A stretch of DNA of 64,000 bases from Akkermansia sp. RCC_12PD (GTDB lineage Bacteria > Verrucomicrobiota > Verrucomicrobiia > Verrucomicrobiales > Akkermansiaceae): contig NZ_CP143889.1 of assembly GCF_036417355.1 (NCBI RefSeq), forward strand, positions 2,294,001 to 2,358,000. The letters are read 5' to 3'. The position numbers were made by a program, and so were the translations under genes. Numbering within the stretch: position 1 is the stretch's first letter; every line of letters starts with the position of its first letter. Positions 1 through 9,651 of the stretch are shown piece by piece. The notes beneath the pieces were generated by a model. It saw only the letters and a program-made list of their open reading frames with translations. It was not told where the DNA came from and did no database searches.

Positions 1-134
1 TAAGGCTCCTTGGTCGTACCGTTGACTCCCAGGGAGAAGGAGTTGAATTCCAGATGGCAGAGCGGTGGCGGAGGCGCCTTGTCCGCAGCGGCGCCCAGGC
101 AGGAGAGAGAAAGGAACAGCAGCAGGGATTTCAT
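1..134 (-). CDS. Secreted protein, 3' part outside window (partial)
   Basis: Only the first 44 codons are inside the window. They read as a signal peptide (MKSLLLFLSLSCLGAAAD) followed by a proline-rich stretch. The ATG at 134-132 overlaps the stop of the upstream 281-residue gene as ATGA, so the two are probably translationally coupled in one minus-strand operon. The protein family cannot be told from this fragment. Confidence 0.6.
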   Translation of the reverse strand, partial: MKSLLLFLSLSCLGAAADKAPPPPLCHLEFNSFSLGVNGTTKEP

Positions 135-976
135 GGAGTGGGAGTGTTGGAAGGTGAAGATATCGGGCCTCCGAGCCCGATTGTCTGGTCCATGAGAATG
201 TTCATGGTTTTCTTTCCGGACAGGCAGAAAATCCGGATGAGCAGGGTCTTTTCCTGTTTGGGGATGGCATGGAACCAATTCATTTCCCATTGATGACCGG
301 ATTTGTTGCCAAAATGGCTATGATGGCGGGCGTCCGGAGGGAGCTCCTTTCCCACGTGGTCTTTCAGGGAAAGAGAATGGAAAAGAATGTCCTCATCCCC
401 GGCAATGGTTAGCCGCCAATAGGTAAATCCTTCCACGGGAATCAGCCCTTCATGGACTTGGGCCTTGACCGTGATGCTTTTTTTCTTTCCTTCCCTGTCC
501 CGTTCAGGCAGAGGGATGGAAACGGCGTCTCCACCCAGGGTTATTGCCTGCCAGGGAAGCGCCTGCTTTTTGTCCGCCGCCAGAACGGGAATGGCTCCTT
601 TCAGGGAAACGGACGTGGCCCGTGCATCCGGCAGGGAATCGGATGATAAATACATGTCCACCGTATAATCTTCCGCAAAATCTTCCGTATCGGCGGGTTT
701 CAGGTGATGTAAAAAATCAATGCCCCGGAAGGAAAGATCCTTTCCGGTACTGTCGGTGACGGTCAATGCATCGGAAGCCAGGGGAAGGAGCGGAACATGC
801 CCCGCTTGAGGCGTGATCCGGAAGGAAAAGGAAATGCCCGGATGGCCCTTCCTCTGGGAAAGGGACATTCCCGTGAAAAGGGCCTCCCATGGTCCTGTCT
901 CCGGCTGCGCCTGCGCCGCGGGCAGGAATGCCAAGGACAGGAGAGCCGCGCGGCAAAAGTGCCATCTGCTTTTCAT
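131..976 (-). CDS. Hypothetical secreted protein, 281 aa
   Basis: I do not recognise the family. The N-terminus is a clear Sec signal peptide (MKSRWHFCRAALLSLAFLPAAQAQ, cleavage after AQA around residue 23). The rest is a soluble, beta-rich looking periplasmic or secreted domain without cysteine clusters or repeats. It lies 8 nt downstream of the lipoprotein gene at 985-1563 and its stop overlaps the next start (ATGA at 134-131), so the three genes probably form one transcript encoding envelope proteins. No function is claimed. Confidence 0.7.
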   Translation of the reverse strand: MKSRWHFCRAALLSLAFLPAAQAQPETGPWEALFTGMSLSQRKGHPGISFSFRITPQAGHVPLLPLASDALTVTDSTGKDLSFRGIDFLHHLKPADTEDFAEDYTVDMYLSSDSLPDARATSVSLKGAIPVLAADKKQALPWQAITLGGDAVSIPLPERDREGKKKSITVKAQVHEGLIPVEGFTYWRLTIAGDEDILFHSLSLKDHVGKELPPDARHHSHFGNKSGHQWEMNWFHAIPKQEKTLLIRIFCLSGKKTMNILMDQTIGLGGPISSPSNTPTP

Positions 977-984
977 GCCGGGAA

Positions 985-1563
985 TTAACGGTTGGAGAGC
1001 AATTCCTTCATGTCCGGCAGGCGGAAATGCAGGGGAGGAAGTTCCGTGCCGTAGGCGGCGGACTTTTCTTTCCGCAGGTTTTCCGCTTTTTCTTCCAGAG
1101 TACGTGCGGCGTTGAGAATCTTGCGCACTTCCTGGCGTCCACGGCCTATTTTGGAAGCGGCGCGTACGGGATCGGGCGTCAGTTCGGGGCCTCCCTTGAG
1201 GTATTTTTCAAAATACTGCTGGTAGTGTTCCGCCAGTTCCCTTCCGCGGGCAAACAGTTTCCTGTCTTCCTCCACAAAGGCGACCAGGTCCGGGTCCACG
1301 TCCCTGGTGCTCAGGTCTGCAAGGTCTTCGTCCCGGTCCTTCAGTATCTTGGCCGCCTGCCGGCTGCTTTCCTCCAAGCCCGGAAGAGTCGGATTCTTCT
1401 TCAGCTTGAGTAGCCGTTCCGCCAGTGCGTCGCTTTTTTCGGAATATTCCGTATTGATATCGGCCACCTTTTTACAGTAGGAGACGGATGGGTCGCCGCA
1501 GGAAATCATCAGAAATGCCGCCAGCAGGGGAACCAGGCGGCGCATGCAGGTCAGGGGAGTCAT
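985..1563 (-). CDS. Hypothetical lipoprotein with helical body
   Basis: The N-terminus reads MTPLTCMRRLVPLLAAFLMISCGD, a hydrophobic signal ending in a lipobox-like ISC with the acylated cysteine near residue 22. An internal ATG at 1545 (MRRLVPL) is an equally good start. The mature part is rich in E, K, L and R and likely forms long helices or a coiled coil. It is the first gene of the minus-strand group 1563 to 1. Family not recognised; a periplasmic scaffold role would be speculation. Confidence 0.65.
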   Translation of the reverse strand: MTPLTCMRRLVPLLAAFLMISCGDPSVSYCKKVADINTEYSEKSDALAERLLKLKKNPTLPGLEESSRQAAKILKDRDEDLADLSTRDVDPDLVAFVEEDRKLFARGRELAEHYQQYFEKYLKGGPELTPDPVRAASKIGRGRQEVRKILNAARTLEEKAENLRKEKSAAYGTELPPLHFRLPDMKELLSNR

Positions 1564-1663
1564 GGTTCTCTTTTAGCATTTCCTCAAACGGAAGCAAGAA
1601 GCTTTCGTGAAAATGAACGGACTGGAACAATTGCGGAAGGAACTGACGAACAGCAGATTTTCT

Positions 1664-4474
1664 TCACGGCCGCTCTTTCTCTACCGGGAGCGGCAATTCC
1701 ACCACGCCGCAGCTGGAGCCGGGAACCAGCAGGATTTCCACTTCCAGGGGCAGTGTGGTGTCCGCCAGGAATCCCTCCGGAATGGAAATGCCGATAGGCT
1801 TGGAGCTTTGTCCGGGGGCGACTTTCTGCGGGGCGAAAATGTCCAGCACGACACGTCCGTTTTGAAGCACATTGAGTTTGCTGAAAGAGAAGGACTGCTC
1901 CTTGCACGTATTGTGCAGGGTTACGCCTTTGAGCGTTGCGGGGGCAAAGGGGCCGGGAACCGTGAATCTCAGAATGGTGGAACTTCCCGCTTCCACAGGA
2001 AGGGGAAGCCAGCAGGCGGCAATGGCCGACTGGAGGTTCAGGCTGGACGTCAGGTAGCCGGAGCCGTTGAGCCGTTCCATCATCAGGCGGGAGAGTTCCG
2101 TGGAAACGGGCATTCCCCAGCCCTGGGAGTACATCAGGGAAAGCAGGTACGCGGCTTCCTGGTCTCTGTACTGAAGCGCCATTCTCAGAAATCGGGCGGC
2201 CTGGGCGTAATCCCTTCTGGCCAGGGAGGGTTGCTGGGGTAGCCCGGGAAAGTAGGACGGAATGTCCATGAGCATGACGCCCAGATCCTTCATGGCCTCA
2301 TAACAGCCTCCCGTGGCGGCCCGGTAAAGCCATTCCACGCCGTTTTCCGGTCTGGCGCCTCCGGGAAAGTCCGGTGCCATCAGCGCCTTGGCGAGCGCAT
2401 ATTGGGCGACGGGGTAGCCTTCCCTGGACAGTTGTTCCACTGCCGCCATATTGTCCGCCGTCACTTTCAGGCGTTCCGCGGTTCTGTTGCGGCCGGACGC
2501 CGGGGAGGAAACCAGGCGCATCAGCTCCCGGTAGGCGGGGTCCTCCCGCAGGGACTCGTCCTGAATGGCCGGGGCCGCAATGATGCGGATTTTTGGGAAA
2601 ACCTCTTCCGTCCGGGACGGGTCTCCCTTCAAACAGGCCATCTGCACGGGAACCGGTTGCTGGGCGGCCGTTTCAAAGGCATACGTGTATGTTCGGTCCG
2701 TGTACAGCAGAGGGAGGGCCGGGAAAAAAAACGTGGTGGTGGACTGGCCGGGAACCGGGAATGAGGGAATGGGGTTGAGGGAGCGGTCCACCAAAACGCC
2801 GTTGGAATCCCGGATGGTCAGGTAGAGGTCCTCCCTGCCGTCCGGGGAAGAGGAAATCTGAAGGTAAATGCAGGAAATGCGCAACTCTTCCGGCAAGGGA
2901 GAAGGCAGGCTGGAACTGCTGAGCATGCTGTCGTCCAGCCGGAGCTGGAACTGGGACGTTTTCCGCTCTTCCAGGGAAGCATCTTCCGCGATTCTCAGTT
3001 CCGGAATGCGGATGGAGGCCAGGTCCCGCGGGGGGATGGCCGGGAGTTTTTCCAGCCCGTTGGAGGCAGGCTGCTGGATGGCGTCCTTGATCGTGTTGAT
3101 CGTTGTGCCCATGGGGGCCTGTTTCAGGTAATCCAGCAGGTAGAACGCCGCGGCGCCTGCCAGCAGCGTGCATGCGCTGCCCACCAGCAGGTACATCACT
3201 TGGCGGTTGCGCCTGATGGTGCGGGCTGAAAGCTTGCGAACGGCGGAGGAAGTGCCCGTGGCCCTTCCGGAAGGCGTTTTTTTGCCTGAACTTTTTATAG
3301 CGCCCAAACGGTGTGTCGGCTGGGCATTGTTGATCTCCGCGCGGGTCAGCTGAATGGTGGCGGAGGATTCTTCTCCGGAAATGGAGCAGATGTCATTGAT
3401 CCACTCCCGGGCGTCCTGATAGCGGCAGTTGATCTGCGGGGCCAGCGCCTTATCCAGGGAAAGCAGGAACTGGCGGGAATACAGGCGCATCAGATGCGGA
3501 TTGCTGTGCAGGGGAGGCATTGTGTCTTCCGACAGCCGTGCTTCCGCCCGTTCCGGAGGATGCCCGGTGAGCAGGGCGTAAAAGGTAGCCCCCACAGAAT
3601 AAAGGTCGCTCCAGGGGCCTATGTTCGTCTTGCCCAGGGCCTGTTCCGGGGAGGAGTACCCCTGGGTGGTCAGGACGGTGGCGGTGTGCAGCTTCAGGGC
3701 GTGGCGCGCCGCGCCGAAGTCAATGAGAACGGGCGTCCCCTGTTCCGTCAGCAGGATATTGCCGGGCTTGATGTCCCGGTGGTAAATGTGGCTGGCGTGC
3801 AGGTATTCCAGGATGCGCAGAAGGCGGGTGAGCAGGCCTTTCAACTCGTCCTCCGTGTAGCGGTGGCCGGTGGTATGGAGCTTTTCCCCCAGATAATCCA
3901 GGGACAGGCCCGTGATGTGCTCCATGGCGAAGTAGGCCGTGCCGTTGGCCTCGAACACGGACAGGATTCTGACGATGCCCGGATGATTCAATTCCGCCAG
4001 GGTCTGGGCTTCGCTCAAAAAGCTCTTCAGGGCCCAGGTGTAGTTCTCCAGGTCGTGTTCGTTGTTGGGCCTGATATGGCCGGTCAGCGGGTCGCGGTAG
4101 GAACAGCTTGCGGGGAAATTCTCCTTGATCACTACATTCCTGTTCAGGAACAGGTCTTTGGCCAGATAGGTAATGCCGAAGCCTCCGCTTCCCAGGACAC
4201 TGAGAACTTCATACTGCTCCAGCCGCGTGCCGGGAGCCAGCTCCCGCTGATAGACGAAAAATGCGCCCTTTTCCTCCGCATGGGGAAGAGGGGGCCTGCC
4301 GGGCAAAATCTCTTCCAGGCCTGTCGCCGGAGGGGGAGGCGGAGCTTGCCCTGTCGTCGCGGGCGCGGCGTCTGTCTGGCCTTCTTTTGCTGGCATGGGA
4401 AAAATTCCGGAAACGGAAACTGCGGATATTTTCCTATTCCGCTTCCTGCAAGTCAAGGTGAATGCCTGTTCCAC
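1664..4474 (-). CDS. Membrane Ser/Thr protein kinase with Sel1-like C-terminal region
   Basis: Eukaryotic-type Ser/Thr kinase. Counting from the GTG at 4474, the glycine-rich loop GSGGFG is at 95-100, the ATP lysine in VVIKENF at 117, the catalytic loop HRDIKPGN from 232, and DFG at 252-254. One transmembrane helix (about 427-449) splits the cytosolic kinase from an extracytoplasmic region. That region includes Sel1-like helical repeats near residues 690-790 (AQYALAKAL, WLYRAA). An ATG at 4396 (MPAKEGQ) is a more likely start and gives 910 residues, because the 26 residues before it are basic and not kinase-like. A parA homologue and a second kinase lie just upstream. The substrate is unknown. 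A broken kinase in the island (31182-32822) shares the VV(I/L)KE motif. Confidence 0.88.
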   Translation of the reverse strand: MEQAFTLTCRKRNRKISAVSVSGIFPMPAKEGQTDAAPATTGQAPPPPPATGLEEILPGRPPLPHAEEKGAFFVYQRELAPGTRLEQYEVLSVLGSGGFGITYLAKDLFLNRNVVIKENFPASCSYRDPLTGHIRPNNEHDLENYTWALKSFLSEAQTLAELNHPGIVRILSVFEANGTAYFAMEHITGLSLDYLGEKLHTTGHRYTEDELKGLLTRLLRILEYLHASHIYHRDIKPGNILLTEQGTPVLIDFGAARHALKLHTATVLTTQGYSSPEQALGKTNIGPWSDLYSVGATFYALLTGHPPERAEARLSEDTMPPLHSNPHLMRLYSRQFLLSLDKALAPQINCRYQDAREWINDICSISGEESSATIQLTRAEINNAQPTHRLGAIKSSGKKTPSGRATGTSSAVRKLSARTIRRNRQVMYLLVGSACTLLAGAAAFYLLDYLKQAPMGTTINTIKDAIQQPASNGLEKLPAIPPRDLASIRIPELRIAEDASLEERKTSQFQLRLDDSMLSSSSLPSPLPEELRISCIYLQISSSPDGREDLYLTIRDSNGVLVDRSLNPIPSFPVPGQSTTTFFFPALPLLYTDRTYTYAFETAAQQPVPVQMACLKGDPSRTEEVFPKIRIIAAPAIQDESLREDPAYRELMRLVSSPASGRNRTAERLKVTADNMAAVEQLSREGYPVAQYALAKALMAPDFPGGARPENGVEWLYRAATGGCYEAMKDLGVMLMDIPSYFPGLPQQPSLARRDYAQAARFLRMALQYRDQEAAYLLSLMYSQGWGMPVSTELSRLMMERLNGSGYLTSSLNLQSAIAACWLPLPVEAGSSTILRFTVPGPFAPATLKGVTLHNTCKEQSFSFSKLNVLQNGRVVLDIFAPQKVAPGQSSKPIGISIPEGFLADTTLPLEVEILLVPGSSCGVVELPLPVEKERP

Positions 4475-4496
4475 CCCTGGAAGGCTGGAATGGAAT

Positions 4497-5267
4497 TCAG
4501 GACTTGTGACGCTTGACGAATTCCCGTGCCGCCTTCAGGTAGGCCTCCGCCGCCGGGCCGGAGGGATCGTGTTCGAAAATGGTATGGCCGAAGCTGGGCG
4601 CTTCGCCGAGCCTGATGGAACGGGGAATGACCGTCTTGTACAGCATCCTGGGGAGGTGCTGTCCCACCTGTTCTATCACTTGCCGGGAAAGGTTGGTGCG
4701 GCCGTCGTACATGGTCATCAGGACACCTTCATGCTTGATGTGGGGGTTGGCTCCGCTGGCGCAAATCTGCGCGGTCACATGCAAAATCTTGGCAAGGCCT
4801 TCCAGCCCGAACCATTCGCACTGGAGGGGAGTAAGCACTTCATCGCAGGCGGCCAGGGCGGAAGTCATCAGCACGCCCAGGGAGGGGGGCGTATCCATGA
4901 TGCAGTAATCATAGGAACCGGATTTGCGCAGCGGGGCGAGCGTTTCCCGGAGCCTGGTCAGATGGTCGCCGGCCCGCGCCAGCTCTATTTCCACGCCGGC
5001 CAGGTCCATGGTGGCTGGAATGATATCCAGCCGTTTTCTGCCGGAAGGCCGGATGCACTGTTCTGCAGGAATCTGGTTGAGCAGGGCCGGGTACAGGCTG
5101 GCCGTCTCCCGGGTTTCGATGCCCAGGCCGCTGGTAGCGTTGGCCTGCGGGTCCAGGTCAATGACGAGGATTTTCTTTTTCAACTGGGCCAGGGCGGCGG
5201 CCAGGTTGATAGCCGTGGTGGTTTTTCCCACTCCTCCTTTCTGGTTGGCGATGGCGATGATTTTCAT
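4497..5267 (-). CDS. ParA/Soj/MinD-type ATPase
   Basis: Chromosome-partitioning family ATPase of 256 residues from the ATG at 5267 ([17 protein letters not shown]). A longer reading from 5315 adds an unlikely 16-residue leader. It has the deviant Walker A KGGVGKTT at 9-16, the Walker A' stretch [11 protein letters not shown], and the Walker B-like DTPPSLG. Members bind ATP as sandwich dimers and use non-specific DNA or membrane as a matrix to position DNA or protein cargo. No ParB gene is adjacent; instead it sits between two Ser/Thr kinase genes. It may therefore be an orphan ParA that positions something other than the chromosome, or a target of the kinases. The latter is inference. Confidence 0.9.
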   Translation of the reverse strand: MKIIAIANQKGGVGKTTTAINLAAALAQLKKKILVIDLDPQANATSGLGIETRETASLYPALLNQIPAEQCIRPSGRKRLDIIPATMDLAGVEIELARAGDHLTRLRETLAPLRKSGSYDYCIMDTPPSLGVLMTSALAACDEVLTPLQCEWFGLEGLAKILHVTAQICASGANPHIKHEGVLMTMYDGRTNLSRQVIEQVGQHLPRMLYKTVIPRSIRLGEAPSFGHTIFEHDPSGPAAEAYLKAAREFVKRHKS

Positions 5268-5409
5268 GAGGAAAACGGTGCAATGGCACGGTAGCACAAT
5301 GCGCTCCCCTTTCAAACATTTTCCTGAATGGGAGAAACAGTAAAGCCGCAGTCCGGGGGAAAGCCGTTCCTCGATGATGTGGCCCCGCCGCGAGAAAAGG
5401 CTTTCTTCG

Positions 5410-8043
5410 TCAGGGAGCCGAAGGGGCGAGCGGACGTTCCGAGGAAAGAACGAGGCGGAACCCCAGGGTGTCGTCCCGCGTGTTTTCGGGCAGCGGAGTG
5501 CGGATGCCGGTGGTGAGCTGCTTGGGGCGGAAAGACAAATAGCTGCCGCCGCGGGCCACTCCGTGGTTGCGTATGGGAAGGTTTTCAGGGCCTCCGTAAT
5601 TGTCGTCCACCCACTCCATCACGTTGCCTTCCAGGTCATACAGGCCCAGGCGGTTGGGTGGGAATGACCTGACTGGGGCGGTGTAGGGCTGGCCGTCCTC
5701 GTAGTCCACGATCACGCGGGAGGAGGGAAGGTAAATCAGGGCGGACTGGTCCGCAAAATTGCCTGTTCCATTTGGCGGGGGCCAGGAGGTCCCCCACGGA
5801 AACACCTCCTTGGAATGGTCATGCGGCAGCGTTTTTTCATAGGGAGACGCTCCCTTTTCCTCCCCCAGCTGCATCCAGGCGCTCCATTCCGCGTCTTTGG
5901 GCAGGCGGTAGGAATCGTGCTGGTCAATCAGCCCCTGGGCGCGCTCCCTGTTGGTGAGCCATTTGGCAAACGCCCGCGCGTCCTGCCTGCTCACATTCAC
6001 CACCGGGTGGTCCTCTTCCTGGGGGAACCCCGGCTTGGCCGGCGCTTTGCGGTCCGTGGCTTTCAGGAACTGCTGGAAATCCTTGACGCGTACTTCATGG
6101 GCCATCGCCAGCGTATTGCTCCCCGCAGGCACCAGGTCCATCCCCAGGCTGTTGGTCCAGGGGACGCCGAACACCACAGATTTATCCGGTTCAAGCTGGA
6201 GAGAAAGGTACAGATCCTGCGGATCAAGCCCTCTGCGCCGCATCGTGGCGTGCCCCGGCAGTTTGATCTCAATCACGTAAGGGACCTGGTTGACGTATTC
6301 CTCAATGGGCGTCCTGCCGATGAGCCTGTTATTGAAAAACACACTGGCTCCCGGCGGGTTGGTTGTGACGGTGATGGGAACCTGGAAAACGCGGGTGACG
6401 TTCAGGATGTACGTGTTCCGTCCGTCTGTCCGTCCGGAACCCTGTGGCCCCGGGTCCGCACTGATGGAAAACTCCTTGCCCAGCAGCCCTTCCCGTTCGC
6501 ACTTCTTGTTCAGCCAAGCCAGGTACGCCGTAATGCCGTCCTGGGTTAGCAGGGCCAGATCCTTTTCCGGATGACCCGGCTGCACCTGTTGCCGCTGCAT
6601 TTGAAAATTGCCCTGCTGCTTGTCTTCCTTCAGGAACTTGTTGAACAGGGCGGCCGTCAGAGGCGTCTCCGCCACGTGGCGCGTCTCCGCCGGAAGATAG
6701 GTAACGCCCTCCGTATCCTTCCAGGGCTGCCTGTCCGTGGGGGGATGGTACTCTTTCAGGATTCCTCCCAGCGCCAGCGTGGAACCTCCGGCAACGGTCC
6801 CCGTTTCCTCCTTGTCCGCAAATCCCGACTTCTTGATGGTGTACACGACGGTGGTGCCGGCAGGCAATTCGATGGGGCCGTAAGGCGTTTCATCCAGATA
6901 ATTCCCGTCGGCGTCATAGACGGACGCCCCCGCCGGAGAACTGGTGACTAGCACGTACCCGTTCTTGGACTCTTCCTCCGGCGCGGATTGTTGGGAATGC
7001 GCTTCCGCCGGGGTGTCCGGTTCCTGTGCGTGCTGCTGTTCGTTGAGCCATAGGACTCCCCAGTACGCCGTCAGGCCGCCGGCTATGGCGGCCCCCAGCA
7101 ACTGGAAGGTGCGTCTGAACTTACGGCGGCTTTTCTTCTGAAGCCGGAAGCGGGACGGAACTTCGTACCCCCTCAAGGCGTCTATCTTCTCCGCCAGCTC
7201 CTCCGCGGAATCGATCGTGCACTCCTCCACGCGCGGTTCCGCGGCCTGGCAGATAATGGTGTTGAACGCCTGCCACTTTTTCTGCACGGTGCCTGCCGGC
7301 AACTCATCCGGCAGTTCGGGAAAATCCATGCGGTCCTTTCCGGTGCTGATCTCATACAGCACTTTGGCTAGGGCATACACATCCGCCCTGCGGGTTCCGG
7401 GACCGTCCGGAGGAATGAACCCCTCCGTGCCGACAAAACTGCGCTGGTCCAGATGGGCCACCAAGCCGATGTCCGCCAGTTTGGGCCGCCCGTTCACGAA
7501 AATGACATTGGCGGGCTTGATATCCCGGTGCGTCAGGTTCTTGCTGTGCAGGTACAGCAGTGCGTGGGCAAGCTGGCTGCCCACCTCCAGGCAATAATCC
7601 AGGGGAAGGGGCTTGTTGCCGGAAAACTTCTTGTCCGTTTGAAGAGTGCGGGGAATATACTCGTCCGGGTTGATATGGACTCCTGTGCGGGCGTCGTCGC
7701 CCAATTCCATCACGTAATAATAGAAGGGGGAGCCTTCGTCGTGGCGGCCCACATGCAGGATGTGCACCAGTCCCGGATGGTTGCGGGCGATAGGTTCGTA
7801 TTGAAGAATGCCCTCAAACTCCCGGTTGAAGGTCCGTTCGTCCTCAAAATCCTCCCTCCAGACGATTTTGACGGCCCTCCACGCGCCCGTCAGGGCTTTT
7901 GCCAGCCAGACCTCACCATACGCTCCGCTGCCGATCTGGCGAACCACTTCATGGTCAGGAATGGAAGGGGTGGGACGCACCACCCGTTTCACGGGCAGTG
8001 TCGGCAGGTTGCCGCCGGGTACGGGTGATGCGTCCGAAGTCAT
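5410..8043 (-). CDS. Ser/Thr protein kinase with two PEGA domains and a formylglycine-generating-enzyme-type domain
   Basis: A multidomain protein of 877 residues. Kinase domain: Gly loop GSGAYG at 38-43, lysine 59 in [13 protein letters not shown] from 172, and DIG at 191-193 in place of DFG. A single transmembrane helix lies at about 315-334. Two PEGA repeats follow (about 363-415 with [13 protein letters not shown], and about 545-600 with [19 protein letters not shown]). A sulfatase-modifying-factor (FGE) type domain covers roughly 625-877 with [41 protein letters not shown] and VARGGSY. In bacteria such C-terminal domains are often substrate- or ligand-binding rather than catalytic. The protein is likely a membrane receptor kinase with an outside sensor region. 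It is followed downstream by parA. Confidence 0.9.
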   Translation of the reverse strand: MTSDASPVPGGNLPTLPVKRVVRPTPSIPDHEVVRQIGSGAYGEVWLAKALTGAWRAVKIVWREDFEDERTFNREFEGILQYEPIARNHPGLVHILHVGRHDEGSPFYYYVMELGDDARTGVHINPDEYIPRTLQTDKKFSGNKPLPLDYCLEVGSQLAHALLYLHSKNLTHRDIKPANVIFVNGRPKLADIGLVAHLDQRSFVGTEGFIPPDGPGTRRADVYALAKVLYEISTGKDRMDFPELPDELPAGTVQKKWQAFNTIICQAAEPRVEECTIDSAEELAEKIDALRGYEVPSRFRLQKKSRRKFRRTFQLLGAAIAGGLTAYWGVLWLNEQQHAQEPDTPAEAHSQQSAPEEESKNGYVLVTSSPAGASVYDADGNYLDETPYGPIELPAGTTVVYTIKKSGFADKEETGTVAGGSTLALGGILKEYHPPTDRQPWKDTEGVTYLPAETRHVAETPLTAALFNKFLKEDKQQGNFQMQRQQVQPGHPEKDLALLTQDGITAYLAWLNKKCEREGLLGKEFSISADPGPQGSGRTDGRNTYILNVTRVFQVPITVTTNPPGASVFFNNRLIGRTPIEEYVNQVPYVIEIKLPGHATMRRRGLDPQDLYLSLQLEPDKSVVFGVPWTNSLGMDLVPAGSNTLAMAHEVRVKDFQQFLKATDRKAPAKPGFPQEEDHPVVNVSRQDARAFAKWLTNRERAQGLIDQHDSYRLPKDAEWSAWMQLGEEKGASPYEKTLPHDHSKEVFPWGTSWPPPNGTGNFADQSALIYLPSSRVIVDYEDGQPYTAPVRSFPPNRLGLYDLEGNVMEWVDDNYGGPENLPIRNHGVARGGSYLSFRPKQLTTGIRTPLPENTRDDTLGFRLVLSSERPLAPSAP

Positions 8044-8058
8044 GAGCAGGCCGGGAAA

Positions 8059-9258
8059 TCAGGAAATGATGCCCAGGTTCTTGCCTACTTTGCAGAAGGC
8101 TTCAATCGCCTTGTCCAGCTGTTCGCGGGTGTGGGCGGCGGAAATCTGAGTGCGGATGCGTGCCTGTCCCTTGGGGACCACGGGATAGAAGAAGCCTACG
8201 GCATACACGCCTTCGTCCAGGAGCTGTGCGGAAAACTGCTGGGACAGGACGGCATCCCCCAGCATCACCGGGGAAATCGGGTGATCCTTGCCGCCGATGG
8301 TGAAGCCGGCGCCGGTCATCGCGTCACGGAAATATTTGGTATTGGCTTCCACGCGGTCACGCGCTTCCGTGGAACCTTCCAGAAGGTCCAGCACCTTGAT
8401 GGACGCGGCTACGATCGCCGGGGCCACGCTGTTGGAAAACAGGTATGGGCGCGCCTTCTGACGCAGGACGTCCACCACTTCCTTCGGGCCGGAAACGTAG
8501 CCGCCGGACGCGCCGCCCAGGGCTTTGCCGAGTGTCCCCGTCGTGATATCTATCTTGCCGAACAAGCCGCGGTACTCATGCGTCCCGCGTCCCCGCTTGC
8601 CAAGGAAGCCCGTGGCGTGGCAGTCGTCGAAATGGACGATGGCGTTGTATTTGGCCGCCAGTTCGTGAATCTTGTCAAGCTGGGCAATGATGCCGTCCAT
8701 GGAAAAGACGCCGTCCGTGGAAATCAGTTTGACTCGGGCGCCGGCGGCATCCGCTTCCTGCAGCTTGGCTTCCAGGTCTGCCATGTCGTTGTTGGCGTAG
8801 CGGAAGCGCTTGGCTTTGCAGAGGCGTACCCCGTCAATGATGGAGGCATGGTTCAGGGAATCGGAAATAATGGCGTCGTCCGCAGTCAGCAGCCCTTCAA
8901 ACAGGCCGCCATTGGCGTCAAAGCAGGAGGGGAACAGAATTGTGTCTTCCGTGCCCAGGAATTCGGAAAGGCGTTCCTCCAGCTGGCGGTGCAGGGTCTG
9001 AGTACCGCAGATGAAGCGGACGGACGCCATGCCGAACCCCCATTGGTCAATCGCCTTCTTGGCCGCTTCCATCACTTCCGGATTATTGGCCAGGCCAAGG
9101 TAATTATTGGCGCACATATTGATGACGGAGCGGCCGTCTTTCAGTGTTACCTGGGAATACTGCTGGGAGGCGATAAAGCGTTCTTCCTTGTACAGGCCTT
9201 CTTCGCGAAGGCCGTTCAGCGTGGTCGTCAGGATATTCTTGAACTCGGGGGTATACAT
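8059..9258 (-). CDS. kbl: 2-amino-3-ketobutyrate CoA ligase (glycine C-acetyltransferase)
   Basis: PLP-dependent enzyme of the alpha-oxoamine synthase family that cleaves 2-amino-3-ketobutyrate with CoA to glycine and acetyl-CoA in threonine breakdown. The 399-residue length from the ATG at 9258 ([11 protein letters not shown]) matches the usual 398. A longer frame from 9336 adds an unlikely leader. Visible features are [10 protein letters not shown] near the N-terminus, [10 protein letters not shown] and the PLP-lysine motif [14 protein letters not shown]. No threonine dehydrogenase gene is adjacent in the window, although kbl and tdh often pair. The gene ends 15 nt before the kinase start at 8043. 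Confidence 0.95.
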   Translation of the reverse strand: MYTPEFKNILTTTLNGLREEGLYKEERFIASQQYSQVTLKDGRSVINMCANNYLGLANNPEVMEAAKKAIDQWGFGMASVRFICGTQTLHRQLEERLSEFLGTEDTILFPSCFDANGGLFEGLLTADDAIISDSLNHASIIDGVRLCKAKRFRYANNDMADLEAKLQEADAAGARVKLISTDGVFSMDGIIAQLDKIHELAAKYNAIVHFDDCHATGFLGKRGRGTHEYRGLFGKIDITTGTLGKALGGASGGYVSGPKEVVDVLRQKARPYLFSNSVAPAIVAASIKVLDLLEGSTEARDRVEANTKYFRDAMTGAGFTIGGKDHPISPVMLGDAVLSQQFSAQLLDEGVYAVGFFYPVVPKGQARIRTQISAAHTREQLDKAIEAFCKVGKNLGIIS

Positions 9259-9651
9259 GTCAGATAATGGATGAATTGAAACAGTCAGCAAATAAAAGGG
9301 CAGGAGACTGCGCCATTGCTCCCGCACCCATACCACAAACGGCCCGGAAGGAAAAGCTTAAAGAAGCGGTTCGCCGAAATGTCCGGGCAAGCGGCGGTGC
9401 GCTTGACGCATAGAGCCGTATTCCGGGCTCAACAGACTTCCCTGGAGAACATGAAAGACATGGAACTGAGGCTTCCGGGGCAGCCAGAAAGCCATTGCCG
9501 CCGTTCCTGCCGGGAAATCTCCTGCGGGAAAAAAGAGGTAAATTTTTTCTGAAAAAAGCCGGGATAAACAAAACCGTCATTTTACTGCGCTTTCCGGGTA
9601 GCAACCTTGCTGATTCGTCAAACCTGTTAAACAAAAACATTTATACCTGTC
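9259..9651. promoter_or_regulatory. Divergent intergenic region between kbl and the beta-barrel gene
   Basis: About 390 nt without a supported gene, lying between divergent genes, so both promoters should be here. No strong sigma-70 hexamer pair or Shine-Dalgarno could be called with confidence for either gene. Small frames on both strands look like chance reading frames. Confidence 0.4.

Noticed and set aside
3311-4516. 401-codon plus-strand open frame
   Set aside because: It is antisense to the Ser/Thr kinase gene, whose frame shows full kinase motifs; the reverse frame has no recognisable domain.
8131-9267. 378-codon plus-strand open frame
   Set aside because: Antisense to kbl, with no motif of its own.
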